Shown here piece by piece: positions 63,875 to 64,000 of a DNA stretch of 64,000 nucleotides. A program made the position numbers and the translations under genes. Under the pieces are notes generated by a model. That model did not search any database. It saw only the letters and a program-made list of their open reading frames with translations, and was not told the DNA's origin. Source of the DNA: Paludibacteraceae bacterium (GTDB taxonomy: Bacteria > Bacteroidota > Bacteroidia > Bacteroidales > Paludibacteraceae); contig JARLGW010000012.1 in assembly GCA_031292565.1 (NCBI GenBank), positions 248,001 through 312,000 of the forward strand, read 5' to 3'. Every line of letters starts with the position of its first letter. The stretch's first letter is position 1.

Positions 63875-63882
63875 TATCTTTG
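63875..63882 (+). promoter_or_regulatory. Promoter -7 element of the aldolase gene
   Basis: TATCTTTG matches TAnnTTTG, 38 bases before ATG 63921. Confidence 0.5.
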
Positions 63883-63920
63883 CCTTAGCATTTAACTATT
63901 TTATTTAAAAATATACAACT

Positions 63921-64000
63921 ATGGTAAGTTACAAAGAATTGGGGCTTGTTAATTCTAAAGAGCTTTTTGCAAAAGCTGTAACAGGAAAATATGCAATTCC
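63921..64000 (+). CDS. Class II fructose-bisphosphate aldolase, N-terminal part (3' truncated by window edge)
   Basis: Only the first 26 codons are present. They read MVSYKELGLVNSKELFAKAV then TGKYAIP, which matches the opening of Bacteroidota class II fructose-bisphosphate aldolases; the zinc-binding and catalytic residues lie beyond the window. This enzyme splits fructose-1,6-bisphosphate in glycolysis. Confidence 0.7.
   Translation, partial: MVSYKELGLVNSKELFAKAVTGKYAI

Larger units (their letters stand above)
63608..63920. other. Intergenic region between divergent queC and fructose-bisphosphate aldolase genes
   Basis: This 313-base gap holds the two outward promoters (queC at 63632-63662 minus, aldolase at 63875-63882 plus). 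The middle is AT-rich and shows nothing else clear. Confidence 0.6.

Overview
The window reads as chromosomal DNA of a member of the phylum Bacteroidota, most likely a Bacteroidales-type anaerobe. Many genes are preceded by the phylum's promoter motif TAnnTTTG, Shine-Dalgarno sites are scarce, and several families typical of the phylum are present: GldH, DUF4834, DUF5686, Bacteroidota-type RicT, paired FKBP-type isomerases, PL10 pectate lyases and a purH-mreBCD-mrdA-rodA cluster. It opens inside nadE and closes at the first codons of a class II fructose-bisphosphate aldolase gene.

Region by region: 1-15.2 kb holds nadE (3' part), a SulP anion transporter, a frameshifted TonB-C-terminal/MORN-like protein, a radical SAM enzyme, class I fumarase, two PL10 pectate lyases bracketing purD and a free-standing methionine synthase activation domain, a DUF5686 outer-membrane protein, a beta-barrel protein, tRNA-Leu(UAG) and malate dehydrogenase. 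Fumarase and malate dehydrogenase share a 17-nt upstream motif. 15.4-24.1 kb holds a YgjP-like metallopeptidase, dGTPase, a LiaF-like/LytTR membrane regulatory pair, a metallophosphoesterase, a PIF1-type helicase with HRDC and HTH domains, and 5-formyl-THF cyclo-ligase. 24.1-31.4 kb is the cell-shape operon purH-mreB-mreC-mreD-mrdA-rodA on the minus strand. 31.7-39.1 kb holds three tandem FKBP isomerases predicted for three compartments, an Lrp regulator, trpS, a WG-repeat protein, the M28 peptidase/HD/rnhB operon and a tRNA-Gly/tRNA-Leu(UAA) pair.

39.1-46.8 kb is an integrated mobile element of about 7.7 kb, inserted at the 3' end of tRNA-Leu(UAA). It has a tyrosine integrase at its far end, 14-bp att-like repeats (one mismatch), and a perfect 19-bp double repeat just inside each end. 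It encodes an excisionase-like HTH protein, a gpII/X-type rolling-circle replication initiator tightly bracketed by 40-bp palindrome-containing repeats, two DUF5681 proteins, an XRE repressor with a divergent operator region, a membrane protein (frameshifted), an exported nuclease and several orphan proteins. No capsid, terminase large subunit, Zot or conjugation genes are visible, so a phage-satellite or integrative mobilizable element is the best guess. This is the most novel part of the window.

46.9-64 kb returns to core genes: a large secreted HExxH/PD40 protein, tyrS, tRNA-Gln, an ABC-F ATPase with a degenerate second Walker A, DUF4834, metF, a holB-ricT-gldH-trmB-mrp run, a MATE transporter and the queuosine precursor genes queF, queD, queE and queC. 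Identifications come from reading motifs and protein sequence; no database search was possible.
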